Source of the DNA: Sepioteuthis lessoniana | Lineage: Eukaryota; Mollusca; Cephalopoda; Myopsida; Loliginidae | NCBI GenBank assembly: GCA_963585895.1 | Contig: OY757912.1 | Location: forward strand, 82,539,154-82,603,153 | DNA length: 64,000 nt | Direction: 5' to 3' | Shown: in pieces, positions 30,540 to 43,384 of the stretch | Numbering within the stretch: position 1 is the stretch's first letter | How the letters are laid out: every line of letters starts with the position of its first letter | Notes under the pieces: model-generated | Told to the model about the DNA's origin: nothing | What the model saw: the letters and a program-made list of their open reading frames with translations, nothing else | Databases searched by the model: none | Made by a program: the position numbers and the translations under genes

Positions 30540-32430
30540 TAAAACAATGTAGAGTTTATTGTAAAATAATTAGAGACTTTAGTTGATTGTGAGTAGTTTC
30601 CTAGTGAGATTTACTGGTCCATTATGAGACAGTGGAAAAGAAAGGAACATATATAAAAAGGGAGAAACAAGTAGGAAAATGGAAAAACTGCTAGGGGAGT
30701 TGGACAACAGATGTGGCAATGTAAAGACAGCAGTTGAATACAAGCCACGACGATGTGAAGATGGCTGAAAATTGCAGTCCCTATTTTGGGTGAGCTTCAA
30801 GGAGGGGTCTCATACCCCCTATGAAGCGATGAAGATGTAACCAGTGAGCAAGCAAATGTTAGAACTACAACAGAAAACAAGAAAGATAATTCAGCGTCTG
30901 TATCTGCTCTCTTTCTTTTCTCGACAACTTATTTCTCTCAGTCTAGCTAATTCAGTTGACTCTCTTCTTGACAACCACAAAAATGTGTAGTAGCAAATAA
31001 ACGTTTATTAGTGAACCAAGACAGGGTTTTTGTATGTTCATCACTTCTTCTTTTCATCATGGTGGAGGTTACAACAGGGATCCAACTGACACATAAAATG
31101 TAGTACTACCAGGATCTACCAAGAACTTTGTTGGTACAAGTGTCTATGTGGTGTAGTAGTAGTCTTCATTTTATATTAAAAAAAAAAGAAATCCTCTAAA
31201 TTGGTGGAAAGTAATATACATATAATTTCAATTTTTAAAAGATTATTTCTTAACTTGTCATACAAAAAATTAAGTTTAAAATCTTACATACAAGACCCCA
31301 AGTTTTACTAATCTAACTTTTCAAGCACTTTATTAAAAAAAAAAAAATAGAGCCATCCAAATTGACTTCAGAAGTGTACATACACATACACTTTGTCCAA
31401 GTTTACTTTTGAAATAAGGTCATTAAGACTTGATTTATTCAAACATATTTTTTTTTATTTTAACTAGTTTTTTAAATGATGACATCTAAAAAATAAACCT
31501 GATGTCCAGTGTTAAAAGTAGCTTTTGGCATCAACACAAATAAACGTATAATCATTCTTACACCAGTTTGAATAAATATTACAGTGTATAATAACAATGA
31601 GAAAAAGCATGAAAAACAAGTGCAAATAGAATTAGGGTGGTTGTAATGAAATAAGTCCAAAGCATTCCCAGACATGATTCTACAGAAAGTCAATCTGAGA
31701 CATACACCAATACGTAGCATGTATGGAAATAGTATTAAGCAAAAAGTTACTTTCATTAAACAGGTAGTTTGCAACTTACTTTGGAGCCAACAAGATAGTG
31801 CTGTTGTTCTTATTAATTAAGTGCATGCCCAATGCAGTACTGACTGCATTATTGTGGCAAGTTATTAATAGTGGCTTTCTACTTCTGCATCAGTTAACAA
31901 CAAAGTATATTTAATACCATGTATATATAAACAACTTTCTTGATTCATCAGTAAAGTAACATATCTTAGTAAAACATCTTACAGTTGAGTGTTTATGCCA
32001 TAACCTTTTAACAAGAATGGCACCTTTGGAGAGAAAAGAGAAAAGGAATAAAATAGCTAACCAATCAAGCTCCCTGTAAATAACAGAAATAAATGAATGA
32101 TACGGAAGCTATTACATTAAATTAAAAAATAAAAAACACTGAATTCAAATGCAAGATGATTTACTAACAAAAGGAATTAAAAGTACCACTGACTGAGTTA
32201 AAGGCCACTATTAAGCGCAGCGGCAAATATTTTTTTATAATTAACATTTTATAGTTATCACCCTTTGAAATCAGAATTACTGAGATGAGTACAAATGCTG
32301 TCCTTACTGTTATTGAATTGGAAGTTGTTTTATTCTGTAAGAATATTTAAAGTTATTGGGTTATTAAAATCTTACAATGATGTGCCATTTTTGTTATGTT
32401 AACATAAATACAAAAATTGAATCATTATAA
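30540..32430. other. Long stretch with no recognised element
   Basis: About 1.9 kb without a repeat family or convincing coding motif, unusual for this window. Short open frames on both strands show no family resemblance and no supported start or splice context. A runs at 31174 and 31333. Confidence 0.5.
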
Positions 32431-32431
32431 C

Positions 32432-32458
32432 ATATATATATATATATATATATATATA
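32432..32458. repeat. (TA)13 tract
   Basis: TA dinucleotides. Confidence 0.93.
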
Positions 32459-32612
32459 CACTAACTTTGAAAATATGATAAACAGATATTTATCAATAAA
32501 AATATACATTTGAAGAAATTGAACACATACTTGACATTTAAATAAATTTCAAAAGGGGAAAAATGTTCAAGTCTCATTAAGAGTTTATCTTTTACCATTT
32601 ATCTTCAGTGTT

Positions 32613-32860
32613 TGGCTTGGTTTCTTTCTTTAATGGCATATCAACCTTCATGAGTTATTAAATGCTAAAGCTATCCTTATAGAAGAACAGCAGTGGTACA
32701 ATTTAACCCATAACCGGTGGGGATAACAGGTTTATATATTCACTTTCAGGCTAATACCCTTCGGAATGTAATAGTACAACTGGAATTCAAACTTGCTTAC
32801 AACAATGTTGCAGTCCAGCATTTTAGTCACTACACCATGGGGACTTCCCACTTTTCTGAT
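32613..32860 (-). mobile_element. SINE-B
   Basis: Tail taatggcatatcaaccttca; head end ttagtcactacaccatgggg. Full length. Confidence 0.85.
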
Positions 32861-33159
32861 ATGTGTTGTTCATTGCTATCATAGAAATTAACAACCTGGG
32901 TAAATTGTAAAAAAAAAAAATCAACTAAAATTTGGAATTTCAAGAAAATATGAATCAATATTAATAAATGACGAAGCTTTATCTAAAAATAATAAATGAA
33001 ATATGCTGTTAAAACTATTATTGTGTAAAATCTCTGTGATATATGCTATGCCTTACTGTCATAAAGATACCGATCATAGTGAGTTACAAAAAAAGAGCCA
33101 AATTTTTTAAAATGATAGAAAATCAAAGACAAAAATAATCATGCCAATCAAATCTTATT

Positions 33160-33960
33160 GGGTTATTCAATACTGAAATCAAATCTTTTTTGCAAGCAAT
33201 TTTATCGTTTCAACTAACTATTCCTATTTAATAATCATCTGCAAACAATTATTGCTTTGAGTAACTATTCTTAATACAATTTGTATAAAATTGTACGGTT
33301 TCAAGTATTCTTATTTAATACTAATAATTTGCAAGCAATATGGTAACTATATTCTATTAAATATTCCTATCAAATTGCAAGATCAATATTTTAAGAGCCT
33401 ATGTATTAATAAAGTTCAATCATTTTAAACAAGTAAATTTATACTTAGTTGCAATATCAATGTTTTAAGAGCAAATCTATATACACAATCAAGATGTGGC
33501 ACAAGGTCAATTTCTAAGTGAAGTATTGCTGTTTTTAATTCAGAGGTTTCTTCCTTATAGACTAGTTGCCTTACCAAAGCTAAAGAACCCATTTTGCCCT
33601 ACTATTTACCTATAGCTGAAGGGAGAACAGATAGAGTCATGCTTTTCTCAAGGGCATTAGAGTGAAGAGAAATGGAAACAGTCTTGTCCAGGATTTGAAC
33701 TTGAATCACCAATTCTATTTTCTATGATGATCACTGTTATGCTAAGCACACTTCCTAAGAGCAAATGTTGTTCAAAATCATTTTAAACATAATGTCAGAT
33801 CTACTTGACCTATACCTGGGATCCTAACAGATACTACTAATCTGGGTTACAGTAGAGCTGAGAGTAATGGCATCAAAAGGGTGACTCCACACTCCTCAAA
33901 ATTCCAGGACAGGAGTCTAACAACTGGATGCAGTTTAATGCTATACTCAGGATAATGTAA
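33160..33960 (-). mobile_element. Old SLE interrupted by SINE-C
   Basis: Tail-like ttattgggttattcaatact, a middle of caagcaatttt..gtttcaa..attcctatttaata units, then after the SINE the core gacctatacctgggatccta to gatgcagtttaatgctatac. It matches other old copies in order. Confidence 0.7.
33477..33755 (-). mobile_element. SINE-C with 11-bp target duplication
   Basis: Flanked by taagagcaaat at 33466-33476 and 33756-33766. This fixes the SINE limits at about 279 bp, with head end cttagcataacagtgatcat on the minus strand. Confidence 0.88.
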
Positions 33961-33966
33961 AAAAAT

Positions 33967-34780
33967 TAACTATTCAGCCTCAATACTTCTGCTATTTCTT
34001 CTTACATTTGAATAGTGTGAACATTTTTTGTTCACATATTGTAAAAGAGCTATCCAATTGAATTATTCTATATAGCAGAGATACCCAAAATGTGTACAAT
34101 TATTTTCGAGAGTGACACAGTTAGCTTCTAGAGGTTCCATTGGATATTTGAAAATTTTAATAATTTCAGGCTATAGTAATACAAAGTGTTGATGCAAGGT
34201 CAAAATAATAAATAACATCTAATTTGCACATCAAGAATCACCATTGACCATTTCAACACTTGATAGCACTCTGTCAGATGACAAGACTAACATTCATGAT
34301 TGTTCTAAAACTGTGTTAAATCTTCTCTGTACCAAGTAGTAGCATATAAATAACTACAGATTCTCAGCAGCTTCATTGAAAATTGAATTGAGTGAATGGA
34401 ACTGTAATCAAAAAGTACAATTAAATAAAATGTTTAAACAAAAATAGTTTTATTTAACATATGTAAGTTACTAATACATATTAAAAAGCTTATCAAGTAG
34501 TTCTTTAGGTGGCAAGTCTTGCTTTTTTTTGCATGAATGGAAAGGTTTTTATTTAAACATGAATAAGTACTGTAAAACTGATAGAAAACAAACCAAAGGC
34601 AATATATCAGATGCTGCTGCATTATTGGAAATATGATAATAGTTATTTGAACTTACAACAATAAGAGACCACAGTGTGTATTGTGTATGAAACTTTTAGC
34701 ATGGGAGTCTATGCTTCCAAATAAACTAAAACATTTAAAAATCAAATCATCACAATAGAGTTAGTAAATATGACTTGCTG
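33967..34780. other. AT-rich stretch, nothing recognised
   Basis: No supported feature. A faint SINE-E-like block lies at 34790-34900 just beyond. Confidence 0.45.
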
Positions 34781-34924
34781 TCAAATCATGCTGAAAGCAC
34801 TGGTTCCTTTGAGATCCTTGAAGTTAAGCAACAGGTACTGTAAGTAGCCTAAAGCCTACATTCTAGACTAAGCAAAACTTAGTAAATAACAACACTATTA
34901 GTAAATATAAATGACTATTTAATC

Positions 34925-35570
34925 ACAAAGTTGTCCTGAGTATGAAACTAAACTGCATTTGATGATGAGACTTCAGTGCTGGAGCTCTGAGACTTTATTG
35001 CCAATACTCCCAGTTCCACCCAGGTTTGGAGTAGAAGTCTGTTAAGAACCCATCTATGGGACAAATATATCTGTTTAAGATAATGTTGAAAATAATTTTG
35101 AACTACATTAATACATTGGCACTTAAAACATATTATTGTAACCTACGTTCAATTGCATATTATTAATATTTGATAAAAATGCTCAAAACCATATAAACAT
35201 GCACAATTTATTTTTATCAGAAAGGAATAATAATCTAAAGTCATATAAAGGCTTGTAAATTATTAACATTAGATAGGAAAAGTCAGAAGATATATAATTG
35301 ATTGTAAATCATTATTTAATAGAAAGTGACTTGAAGTCATAAAACAGTATGCAAATTATTTGTATTAAGAATAGTTATTTGAAGCTATGATTTTTGCAAA
35401 TGAATATTATTAAAAAGGAATAGTTACTCGAAACCATATAATTGTTTAAAACAAAAAATTGACTTTTGGCATTAAATAACCCAAGAAGAGTTAACATGTT
35501 GTAAATTGAAACAACTACAAAGCCACAACAATAAAATATGCCATATTTGTTGACAAATACAAACCATAAA
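34925..35570 (+). mobile_element. Old SLE copy
   Basis: Sense is plus: core gatgatgagacttcagtgct to cccatctatgggacaaatat, array units in the middle, and tail ggcattaaataacccaagaa with aaatatgccatatttg. Confidence 0.7.
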
Positions 35571-35577
35571 AAAAGAT

Positions 35578-35832
35578 TTGGACAAAGTGACATGAGTTCA
35601 AATCCTGGACCAGATTGATTGGATTTCACATAGCACTAATACCCTTGGGAAAGGTATGAATCCAAATATTCTCCCTCCAGCTATGGGTAAATAGTAGGGT
35701 AGACTGGGTTCTTCAGCCTTGGTGAGGCAACTAGTCTAGGAGAAGGAAAACTCTGAATTCAAACCTGTTAAACTCCGCTTAAAAATTCACCTTGTGTAAT
35801 ATCCTGCCCAAGCGGAGGGGTTGGTAAATATG
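35578..35832 (+). mobile_element. SINE-C, 5' truncated
   Basis: Starts inside the head at gagttcaaatcctggaccag, right after an SLE tail, and ends cggaggggttggtaaatatg. Confidence 0.82.
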
Positions 35833-35839
35833 ATAAAAA

Positions 35840-36545
35840 AAGACTTTAAAATATTTCCCAGGTCTTATATGCAAAATTATTTGATAGGCTAATATCATCT
35901 GGATTTCAGGGACTTATACTATGCCCAACTCCAGAGTACTGTAATATTAAATGAATATCGGAAAAGTAGCTATATACCATTAGACAATATTTTTAAGTAT
36001 ATCAAAAGCAAGAACTTCTTTGCTAGTATCCTACAAAATGACATATAAAGTCACAAAATGTAAAAAGCCTTATACCATAAAAGAAAAGATGATTCCACTA
36101 GTTGCTGTAGTTATAGTAAACATTATGATTGAAGAAAACTGCTTTCAAAAGTGCCTTTACCAAACAATACGACTAATTGAAAATATAAAAGGCAAAAATC
36201 CACCTTACAGCTGGACAAGACCATGGAAAATAATGAGGAAGATAATTTGATTTGCTATGTATGATTTATAGATGTTTATAATATGGGAGAACTTTTTATA
36301 AAATTATTCCTACAGTCACAAAGGCTCAAGATTTGTTATATATTCTTAAAAATAACTTGGAGTAGATAAAGTACATTGAAATCTGTACAAATGGTGTTTG
36401 TTCTAAGTCTGGATCTTATACAGAGTTGTTGGTTGGCTCTTGTTGGGTTATTTTATGTTAAAGTTACTTTAATAATTATGGCCTCCAATTATATACAGTA
36501 TAAAAACATATCCTCAGAATCATTTTAAACCAGTAAACACTTCAT
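35840..36545. other. AT-rich stretch, nothing recognised
   Basis: No supported feature. Confidence 0.45.
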
Positions 36546-36547
36546 AA

Positions 36548-36815
36548 AAGTAAGTAAGTAAAGTTGGCGACCATAGTCGAGAGTGACCTGAAGGCTCTCT
36601 TATCGATAGCTACTACACCTAGGTGTAGAGGAGGGGGCTACTCTTTTCCCTGGATTGCTCCACTTTACTCTTGATCCTTACCATATAATGCTGAGTGTTA
36701 AGCAAGGTAGCATCAAGTACCAATTTTTGAGTCTTTGGTATGACTCGACCTGGGATTGAACCCAGGTCTCCGGGCCATTGGTAAACACTCTAACCATTAT
36801 GCAAATGTCTGGTTC
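36548..36815 (-). mobile_element. SINE-D, full length
   Basis: Minus-strand head gcataatggttagagtgttt (A-box-like) and gacctgggttcaatcccagg (B-box GGTTCAATCC within a tRNA-like T-arm stem cctggg/cccagg). The body holds the cctaggtgtag palindrome and the tail ends in ACTTACTTACTT. The tRNA resemblance is strong, but the 3' half of a tRNA fold does not complete, so this is a SINE and not a gene. Confidence 0.85.
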
Positions 36816-37285
36816 TCCAGTGTATAAATGTGTTTCAAAAGTATTTTTAATTTTATATAATATTTTGATGAGATCTATTACTGACATGTTGTGTTGCATT
36901 CAAATTAAGCCTAAACTGTTAAACAAAAGGAAAACATCATGAGTCAGGTCAGTTAAATTGACAGTTGATGAACCAGAGATCACTCAGCGGCCATGGGTCT
37001 TATTGGATGGTTTCAGTTAGTTGACCGAGAAGTTAGAAGTTAGTTAGCTGAGACCAGTTGAAGTAATAAGATGTAATTTTCTATCTGTGATCCAACATTC
37101 ATGACCTGAATATAGGGTCATTAATATATGTGGGATGTGCACATGAGAATTTGTTATTCATCCTAGCAAAGGGAATAGAGCAGCCAATAAAGAAGATGGA
37201 ACAGTGAGATGTAGAGGTGAACCCACCTAGGCCAAAGAACAAGATGGCTATCTACAAAAGAAGCATATATATAACCCAATCAGAT
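36816..37285. other. Unassigned stretch
   Basis: No recognised element. Confidence 0.4.
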
Positions 37286-37289
37286 ATAT

Positions 37290-37475
37290 TTGATCCATAA
37301 ATGGAATCCTAACAGATACAGTTAAGAGTGGATCTGGGAGTAATAGCAATGAAAAAATGACTTTATCATCCCCAGAGTTCCAGAACTAGAGCTTTATCAC
37401 TAGATACAGTTTAGTGTTATATCCAGGCTACCTTTTTTGGTGGGGGAAGAGGTCTCTGGATATACTGAAGATCCA
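37290..37475 (-). mobile_element. Old SLE, core only
   Basis: tttgatccataaatggaatc, gagtggatctgggagtaata, gatacagtttagtgttatat; both termini missing. Confidence 0.65.
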
Positions 37476-37479
37476 TTGT

Positions 37480-38900
37480 ATAATTGATAAGGAAACATTT
37501 GGATCAAAGTATCAAAGTCTTCCAGTGAATTCAGTCATGGAAAATGTGAAATGTATAACTTTATAAAAAGTTAACTAATAAAGCAAAAATTAAACATACA
37601 CACATATAGAAGCCAGACACATAACTTTCTTTTTTTACTACTGCAGCTCACAATATTGTCGGATACATCTAAATTATGCAAGAAACTCTATGCTGATCTT
37701 GAAAGTGAAGGACACAAATATACCATGTAGTTTGTAAATACAGATTTTAAAAAATTTTCTTAACCAAATTAGCATAGTTGTCTATTTTTTTAAAAGCTGA
37801 ATCTGTTAAAACTCTTCCAGTTGGGAAGTATCATGTACATTTTATAATTGGTAGAGAAGGTTTCTGAAGAAAAAAATTATCATTGAAAAGAAAAAAGATG
37901 ATAAGAAGAAAATATATATATATATAGATTAACCACTTTTAGAACATTTCTTCCATTATTTTTAATTCATGAAAAATAAAACTAACCAGAAAATCTGAGA
38001 CAAAGCCTATTTCATTCAATAGCCAAACTTTCTGGCTTCATGGAACAGACTTCAAATTAAAATAATTTATTTTAATTGATAATTGATATTTTTTCAACAT
38101 AAGGTAGAGGAACAAATTATACAATCCATAAAATATGAAGAAAAATTATGGAATCACCAACGAGAATAATTCCCAATCAAGGGAATCTACTTGCCAGAAG
38201 ATGATATAGAGAAGTTCACATATTCAAAACTAATTCAGGGCAAATCCATTTTACTTTATATCAGCAGTGAAAGAAAAGCTCATTGAGCTGTTTTATGACA
38301 ATTCATTAAAAATCAAATTTACCAACATAGAATTAACTGAATTTTGATTATCGATAAAATAAGAACATTCTCTGCTAAGTTGTTATTAACTAAGATGAAC
38401 TTTGTTTGTCACAAGAAGTCAGAGTCACCCAATGAGAACTGAACTCACTAGTAATAGTCTCTAAGCTTTGCTCACTCACAATTCAAATCCTAATTCTATT
38501 TGTGATTACTTATCTCTGTAAACTTGGGTTTTTTTGCAGTAGCTTTGATAACAAGCAAGTCTTAAAAAACGTCATCAGTACAAGAATTGAGAGAGGCTGT
38601 CTTCAGTTTGATTCCAAGATTTGAAAAACTGTATGTATCATGACCAACAGACTCACTAGTTTGACTAGTAATTATGATTATTAAAAGAAGAAATAAGAAT
38701 ATTTTACAAATTTAAGTTACATGATATTTTAAAAAAATCTAAACTAATCACATGAATGTGAATGCAATTGTTTGGTGTTTTCTGACTTAGGGTATCATGA
38801 AAAAATCCTTATACATTACAGATGCCATCATAAATATAACTTTAAACCATTAAGTTATAAAAGCTGTAATTTCAGGCAAATTTCTCATCTCTAATCTTTC
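37480..38900. other. AT-rich stretch, nothing recognised
   Basis: About 1.4 kb with no repeat family or coding motif seen. Confidence 0.5.
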
Positions 38901-38914
38901 AGGTATCATATCTT

Positions 38915-39030
38915 GTTTAATGTAATAGTTAGCAAGTCATTGGTGAGTTTGATTCTCAATGAACATCCCATACTTCTGACCTAGTGCTAAACTAAGCAAA
39001 ACTCAGTAACTTATTCCATCATGCATTATT
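38915..39030 (+). mobile_element. SINE-E copy
   Basis: gtttaatgtaatagttagca, gtgagtttgattctcaatga, cccatacttctgacctagtg and taagcaaaactcagtaa follow the SINE-E order. Confidence 0.55.
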
Positions 39031-39089
39031 GATGAGTTACTATAAAAAAACCCACTTAATTTGGTTTTTAGAGTCAGTGTTTTTTATTA

Positions 39090-39540
39090 TTACGTATTAT
39101 CAAGTCATGTGGCTAGCATGGATTTCCCTGATTCTTTCTCGTTATTTGTCTCTACTATCCATTGCTTCTGGCGGGTCTTCTTGACTACATCCTGTGTCCA
39201 TATAGAGCTGTTGTAGATAAGTTCTAGTGGTCGTCCAACACTTGCACTTCTGTGTGAAGGGGTCCATAAGAGAAAGTCACTTATGAGTTTTCCTTACTTC
39301 TCCGGCAGTGTCCCACATGTCTTGTCCATCTTGTTTGGATGGTTTTAGAGATGGGAGGTAGGTGGCCGTACAGCTGCTGTTTAGTGGGATGTTGCTTCCA
39401 AAATTTGTTCAATATAGCTGGTAGCATTCTTGTGTAATTCCTGTCTAGCTTTCTCTCTCTACACTTAGTCAGCATTCATGTAGTGCATCCATATAGTAGA
39501 ATTGACATGACTGCTGACTTTATTATGAATATGTTTGATC
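39090..39540 (-). mobile_element. RTE tail, longer copy
   Basis: Minus-strand frame keeps RNYTRMLPAILNKFWKQHPT, KQQLYGHLPPISKTIQTRWT and RHVGHCRRSKE, the best-preserved peptide of this family in the window. The 3' end (about 39100) has lost its GAT repeat. Confidence 0.75.
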
Positions 39541-39721
39541 AATTTTCTTGTTTTATCTTCAAATCAAATTCTTTCTTTGGTTTTTTGACCTAACTACAAG
39601 AACTTGGAATAAAGAGTTTAATGGCTGTAAAAAGGAATTGTCTCAAAAACATGGTAAAAAAATAACCAAAATAGATACAACCCACAATCCCATAATAATT
39701 GTTACATTTTGCATATATGGG

Positions 39722-40012
39722 AAATGTGCTTAACAGAACAATTATTATTGTAGGAAATGATATTGGCAACCAGAGTTAAAATCCTAGATGAGGCCATTTG
39801 CATTAAACTTTACCCTAATACCCTCGGGAAAGGCATATATTCACCTGTTCCCCTCCAATTATGGGTAAATAGTTGGGTAGGTTAGGTTATTTAGTTTTGG
39901 TTAGGCAAACAGTCTAAGAGAAAGAAAAATATGAATTCAAACCATTTTTGCTCCACTTGAATATTGATCTTGTGTCAAATTCTGCCTTTGTCAGAGGGTT
40001 CGAGTAAATACT
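39722..40012 (+). mobile_element. SINE-C
   Basis: Head gtgcttaacagaacaattat; end tcagagggttcgagtaaata. Confidence 0.85.
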
Positions 40013-40830
40013 AACATTTTGCATATGTTTCATGGTAACCACCCATTTTTGGCAGTGGAAAGGTTCTACCATGTATATTTCAGCTCCCAAACACTGATGT
40101 CCTCACTTTGTTTTTAGAGACAAAAATGACTTATGAGATATAATCTAAAATAATATACAAATATAATATATAAATCTAATGTAATCTACATTTATGAAAT
40201 ATATTTCATATTTGTTATAATTGGTATTTTTAAAAAAAAACTTTTATAGAAAATAATAAACATGAATTATGTCACATATCTGTACATTATATAATTTAGT
40301 TATCATTGATTATTTTTGAAAAAAATTCAAAAAATTAGCAATAAAATGTAAAAAACAGAAAACACCAAACAATATGAATCATAATACTTATCTATACATC
40401 ATATATTTATCACTGTACATTGCATTAAATCAATTTTATGATTATTTTTCTTTAAAAATTACATTTTCACTATTTTCGTAAAAGAAAAAATATCTTGATC
40501 AATTTCATCTGTCTTTTATGAAAAAATAAAACCAAAAGTTAGCTGTAAAAAGTGTTTTAAAAGATTCAAAAACAACTAACATGAATTATAATCTAACTAT
40601 TATAAATATATTACTATCCATTACATAATCTTTATATACTACCCCTGGCAAAAATAATGGAATTAGCCCACTTAGAGGATGTTCACTTATGTTTTCTTAT
40701 GTAGCAGTAAATGAACTAATAACAGATAAGACGAAGGACATTTTTTAATTAATAACTGAACATTCTGGCTTCATAAGATATACCTTAAACAAACTAGACT
40801 CAATTATTTAAATGGCTTTTGAAAAGCTGT
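40013..40830. other. Very AT-rich stretch, nothing recognised
   Basis: Low-complexity A/T sequence; no feature supported. Confidence 0.5.
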
Positions 40831-40835
40831 GAGCA

Positions 40836-41160
40836 ATATTGAACAAGTCCTGAACAACACCCCATAAAACAGCAGCTGTACGGCCACCTACCACCCATCA
40901 CGAAAACTATCCAAGTTAGACAAACCAGATATGCAGGACACTGCTGGAGAAGTAAGGACCAACTCATAAGCAACATATTCCTGTGGACCCTATCACACAA
41001 ACGAGCAAAGGCAGGACGACCAGCTAGAACTTATATACAACAGCTCAGTGCCGATACAGGATGTAGCCTTGAAGACCTCCCAGGAGCAATGGATGATAGA
41101 GACGGGGGGCAAGAGAGGATCAGGGAGATCAGTGCTGGCAGTGCAACATCAGGATGATGA
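40836..41160 (+). mobile_element. RTE tail, well preserved
   Basis: Plus-strand blocks: tgaacaacaccccataaaac, gctgtacggccacctaccac, ggacactgctggagaagtaa, cagctcagtgccgatacagg and ggagcaatggatgatagaga, ending with gcaacatcaggatgatgatg. Frameshifts break the peptide. Confidence 0.78.
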
Positions 41161-41250
41161 TGAGGATTGCTATATAACAGTCACAATTCAACATTAGTAA
41201 TTTGTTTGCATACAGTTTGTAGGTGATTTCATTTTTAAATGAGTTAGAAC

Positions 41251-41773
41251 TGGTTTGGTTTGGTTTGGTTTTTATGGCATATCAACCATTGCAGGTTATT
41301 AAATACCAAATCCTCTTTATATATATTGAATATATATGATTTGTAAACACATTTTGTTGATAATGTTTTCAAAGAACCTAAGCTCATTCTTTTGCACACA
41401 GTTAAATGGTTCCAAGTGTTGCTATGTATCACAAGCAGTTCAATTAAATACCAGTTATTTGTCTACACACTGTTAAACAATCAAACAGTTCTATTTCAAA
41501 CAATTCAATTTAGCATACATCATTTGTTTGCATTCAAATGTCAAACAGTTTTATTTGACCTATAGATAGGACCCTACTAAGTGGTACCATTCTGGGCCAG
41601 AGCAGGCCTAGGAGCAATGGAAATGAAGGGGTACTCCACATTTCCCATAGCTCCAGCATTACTGGAGCCTCACCATCATATCGTTTTGTGTCATATCCAG
41701 GACACTTTTTGGGGAGGTCTTACCCATCTACAGAGATGTAGTCAGTGTATTCTACAGCCCTAGTCGACTGGGC
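41251..41773 (-). mobile_element. SLE copy, full length, (GGTTT)4 tail
   Basis: Starts with four GGTTT units and tatggcatatcaaccattgc, ends tctacagccctagtcgactg ggc. A good reference copy. Confidence 0.9.
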
Positions 41774-41905
41774 CCAGCAATGAAGGGGTTCTCCACACTC
41801 ACCAGAACTCCAGAACTGGAGCCTCACTCTCAGATGCAGTTTAGTGTCATACCTAGCATACCCTTTATATTCTAAGCCTCATCAACAGGGCATACTATGA
41901 TTTAT
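41774..41905 (-). mobile_element. Old SLE 5' part abutting the young SLE
   Basis: ccagcaatgaaggggttctc to ctaagcctcatcaacagggc. With SLE-like sequence at 41165-41250 on the other side, the young copy probably inserted into an old one. Confidence 0.65.
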
Positions 41906-41909
41906 AGTG

Positions 41910-42410
41910 CAAGTGAGTACAACTTTATGGATGATCCCTCACATTTGTAACGAAGGTTTGATCCAGGAAGATACATATGACTGGATAATTGCAAGGGGAG
42001 AATAGAAGAACAATCTATTTGTCCCCTCCAGCAGACATCCATGATGCTGGTATAATCTTGGGACTAGTGTCTTCCTCTTATTTGTTATTGATTAATTTTA
42101 GCAATTGAACCCTTTGCCTTAAGGTATGTCTTAACCTTATAGGAACTTAGAAGAAAGATTATTGTTTCTTCCTTTATTGCCAGAATTTGCCATGTTCCTA
42201 TATATATAATCATAAAAGAAAGTCATAACTTTGACATATTTATATATCTAATAATCCTACTTATAATATCACAAGTTATATAAACAGCTAGTTGATAAAT
42301 AAACAGTCAATATTATCAATAAAGACAGATTTTCCATGAAATATTTATCAAGAAAACATCTATGGTTCTTTTTATGGATAGACATGGCATTTTATTAGGA
42401 AAGAATAGAA
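41910..42410. other. Unassigned stretch
   Basis: No supported feature. Confidence 0.45.
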
Positions 42411-42420
42411 ACAAAAATAC

Positions 42421-42985
42421 CAGCCCAGTCAGCTGGGGCTGTAGAATATGCCAACTGTATCTTTGCAGAGGAGTAAGACCCTCCTCCAAATAAATATCCT
42501 GGTAATGACACAAAAACATCTGGTGATGAGGCTCCAGTCTTGGAGCTCTGGGGAATGTGGAGTACTGATTCATTACCATTACTCACAGGTTTACTCTGAC
42601 TCAGAGTGGTAGTACTTGTTAGGGTCCCATCTATGGGTCAAATAGAACTGTTTGATCATTTACTAGACTTGAAACCATTCAACTGTGTGCAAACAAATGA
42701 TTGATATCAAATTGAACTATTAGTATTAAATCACAATGCTTGAAACCATTTAACTGTGGCAAAAAGAACTACTTGTATTAGATAGCAATATTTGAAAGCA
42801 TTTAACTGTTTGCAAACAACAAATAGTAATACTTGAAATCATTTAACTGTGAGCAAACAAATGAGCTCTGGCTCATTTAACAATAATGTTACTCACAAAT
42901 TATTCACTTAAAAATATCATAATATATAAATAACCAGGATTTGGCATTAAATAACCATCAAGGTTTGATATAAACCAAATATCAA
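42421..42985 (+). mobile_element. SLE copy, sense orientation
   Basis: Starts gcccagtcagctggggctgt, ends with ggatttggcattaaataacc and a degraded ggtttgatataaaccaaat. The middle shows four units of ttgaaaccatttaactgt..gcaaac. Confidence 0.88.
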
Positions 42986-43091
42986 CAAAAATACCAATAT
43001 TGATATAAACCAAATAACCCAACAAAAATACCTATCATATAAACCAGGAGGTGGATTTTAACCTCTTATCAACTAATCTTGAATATACACA

Positions 43092-43270
43092 CTGATGTAA
43101 TTTGGTTCTTGAGTTTTAAGAAACCAGAAGTACCAGCTCTGCTATTGTGTAAGGAAAAAGGAAATACCAGTTCCACTATTGTTACTAGTCAATAAAAAAG
43201 GTGGTTAGACTCTTTTGGGAATTAACATCTGACAGGAGTCTAGTGTTGAATTTATAAGAGTTATGTTCCA
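43092..43270 (+). repeat. Interspersed repeat G, copy 1
   Basis: Matches 60270-60450 in the same orientation: atttggttct, gttttaagaaac, agaagtaccag, gtcaataaaaaaggtggt and gtctagtgttgaatt blocks. Family unknown. Confidence 0.7.
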
Positions 43271-43384
43271 AAGCAAACTGTGATATTCACATGCATCAGC
43301 AAAAATTCCGTAGAAAAAAATGGTCTGTTGTATGTTTTCAATGAAAATTTTTTTTCTATTTTAACTGCTTTTACCAATATTAGA

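Noticed and set aside
31472-31774. 100-codon minus-strand frame with Cys and Phe-rich segments
   Set aside because: No recognised domain, AT-rich composition, no supported start or splice context.
36725-36812. tRNA-like sequence with good A and B boxes
   Set aside because: It is the head of SINE-D: repeated at 45331-45559, followed by a SINE body, and no complete cloverleaf. The heads of SINE-B and SINE-C were rejected as tRNA genes for the same reason.
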